Assembly (NCBI GenBank): GCA_963693305.1
Contig: OY855906.1
Location: forward strand, 18,332,661 to 18,396,660
From: Meandrina meandrites
Taxonomy: Eukaryota; Cnidaria; Anthozoa; Scleractinia; Meandrinidae
Length of the DNA: 64,000 nucleotides
Direction of reading: 5' to 3'
The notes beneath the pieces are model-generated. The model saw only the letters and a program-made list of their open reading frames with translations, did no database searches and was not told the DNA's origin. Below are positions 62,851-64,000 of this stretch, piece by piece (the first letter of the stretch is position 1; each line of letters opens with the position of its first letter). A program made the translations under genes and the position numbers.

Positions 62851-63034
62851 AGATCGACGTATTTGGCCTACCGACTTTTGCGATACACGTAAATTGAAAG
62901 TGGCGGATTTCCTGACTTTTGAAAATATGAAGATCGGATCGCGCGTTCAGCTGGGAATCTTAGCACGGACTTCAATACTCCCTGTCCTGAGAGATACTAA
63001 ATCCCTTAGGGACTACATCGCTGATTTTTCATAA

Positions 63035-63205
63035 AGGCCCAGTAAAACGGGCAACATTTTTGTTCAACTTGTCTCGCAACATTGTTGTGTTACGAGTTAA
63101 ACGAGTTGTTTGAATTTGTTGCGAGGCAAGTTGAGTACGCGGTAGTAATACGGGCAACAACTCGTTCAATTTGCAATGCAACAATGTTGCGAGACAGGTT
63201 GAACT
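63035..63205. repeat. Inverted repeat of the GGGCAACA type
   Basis: The stretch gttcaacttgtctcgcaaca and its inverted copy tgttgcgagacaggttgaa, plus acgggcaacaa repeated in direct orientation, form a compact element of about 170 nt. The antisense frames over it are artefacts. Confidence 0.65.
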
Positions 63206-63412
63206 CTGTAATTTCACCTTCCCATAAACAAGCCGAGTAAAAGGGACCTGCTTGAAAAACCGGGATCATGAAAGTCCCTAGTGGTGAAGGTACGCCACAT
63301 ACGAAAAAAGAGGAGGATCTATGGATTTCGCCAAACAATACAAAAAGGCGGATTTGCATAGCCCTGTACACCCAGCAATTCCGAGAATAATACGAGCTCC
63401 AAAAACAGTAAG

Positions 63413-63533
63413 ACACTACATCTCCGGAACTCTATTTTCATTCGCCCGCTGTAAACACTACCTCTATTGTGATTCAGGACCTGTTATCTTTGTTTTAAGA
63501 ACCAATGATGAAACTCGTTCCTAGAGGTAGTGG
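63413..63533. mobile_element. Short dispersed element, copy 3
   Basis: A third copy of the family at 37741-37881, with cactacatctccggaac and gttcctagaggtagtgg at its ends. The following 470 nt to the window end show nothing I recognise. Confidence 0.7.
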
Positions 63534-64000
63534 GCGACCCTTCAAAAGCGAAAGAAAAGGTGTGATTCGGATTCCCGTAGACTGTATGCTCGGCAAGTGA
63601 CTTGGATAATATGTGATCGACTGATCGGATTTCGCTTATCATGTTTATATTTCTTGATCACGTTACGACATTCCCAACCTTTCAGCAGATACTAGCATTT
63701 CAAAATTAACCAATAAGATTTCGAATCCAAAACCACACTCTCCTGCCAAAACGAATTAGATAAAAATAGCCGAGACGATTTGGCAATTCACCGCCCAACT
63801 CGTGATTTCGGTACCACGTAACGAGTTGAAGCGCTGTTCCAACTATCCTGATATACAGATTGCAGCTTGCTGAAATCACTGACCGAAATGATCATTGAAA
63901 AGCGTAGCCCGTTTTCTCTTTCTTCCATAATTTCCGTTGCGTCTATTTTGTTTTACTGCGTCGGCTTTATAAGAGTTGAGTTGGAGATGAACGTGCAGAA

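Noticed and set aside
1..64000. CRISPR arrays, operons, reverse transcriptase or integrated viral genes
   Set aside because: No regularly spaced repeats, bacterial gene layout or polymerase motifs were seen; the sequence is eukaryotic throughout.

Overview
The window looks like nuclear DNA from an anthozoan cnidarian, most likely a stony coral. It is AT-rich, with compact GT-AG introns, many short inverted-repeat transposons, the dispersed repeat built around CTGTTCCAGG, and fragments of cnidarian-type multicopy genes. I cannot name the genus from sequence alone.

One plus-strand gene dominates: a perlecan (HSPG2) orthologue running from about 2711 to its stop at 59979. I placed 62 coding exons by hand from acceptor and donor sites, reading frame and domain homology. 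Their lengths sum to 14,462 nt and stay in one open frame, giving about 4,819 residues. The signal-peptide exon of this form was not found and should lie upstream. Domain order is: a LamG/pentraxin-like module; one LDLa; laminin IV-A module 1, split by a huge insertion; laminin-EGF; laminin IV-A module 2; laminin-EGF; laminin IV-A module 3; laminin-EGF; 16 single-exon Ig domains; and a C-terminal LG1-EGF-EGF-LG2-EGF-EGF-LG3 unit. This is the layout of perlecan domains II to V. A SEA domain is not visible and the Ig array has its own recent duplication history.

The most unusual feature is in 5301-9770. About 1,260 residues have been inserted inside the first laminin IV-A domain: a candidate glycosaminoglycan-attachment cluster, a Ser/Thr/Pro mucin-like array of about 25 units of roughly 40 residues, and a VWC-like cysteine-rich exon. 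The two halves of the split exon match the ends of the undivided 93-nt exons in modules 2 and 3.

Other notable points are: an orphan signal-peptide exon at 22457-22521 whose phase fits the next perlecan exon, suggesting a short isoform with its own promoter; a block duplication of Ig8-Ig12 into Ig13-Ig16 that carries intron sequence with it; and a degraded intronless class A GPCR on the minus strand inside the Ig15-Ig16 intron.

The large introns and the 3' flank are full of mobile-element remains. Intron 26 and intron 25 hold MITEs. Intron 27 holds a pogo/Tigger-like relict and a 3-kb element carrying a two-exon minus-strand gene of unknown function. The Ig15-Ig16 intron holds the GPCR and a hAT-like element inserted in one copy of a tandem duplication. 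The 3' flank holds a KIAA1958/DUF3504-type fragment between 26-bp inverted repeats and a TA-flanked MITE. The first 2.7 kb holds a possible terminal exon of an upstream gene, a mosaic of inverted 100-nt repeats and a TTTG microsatellite.
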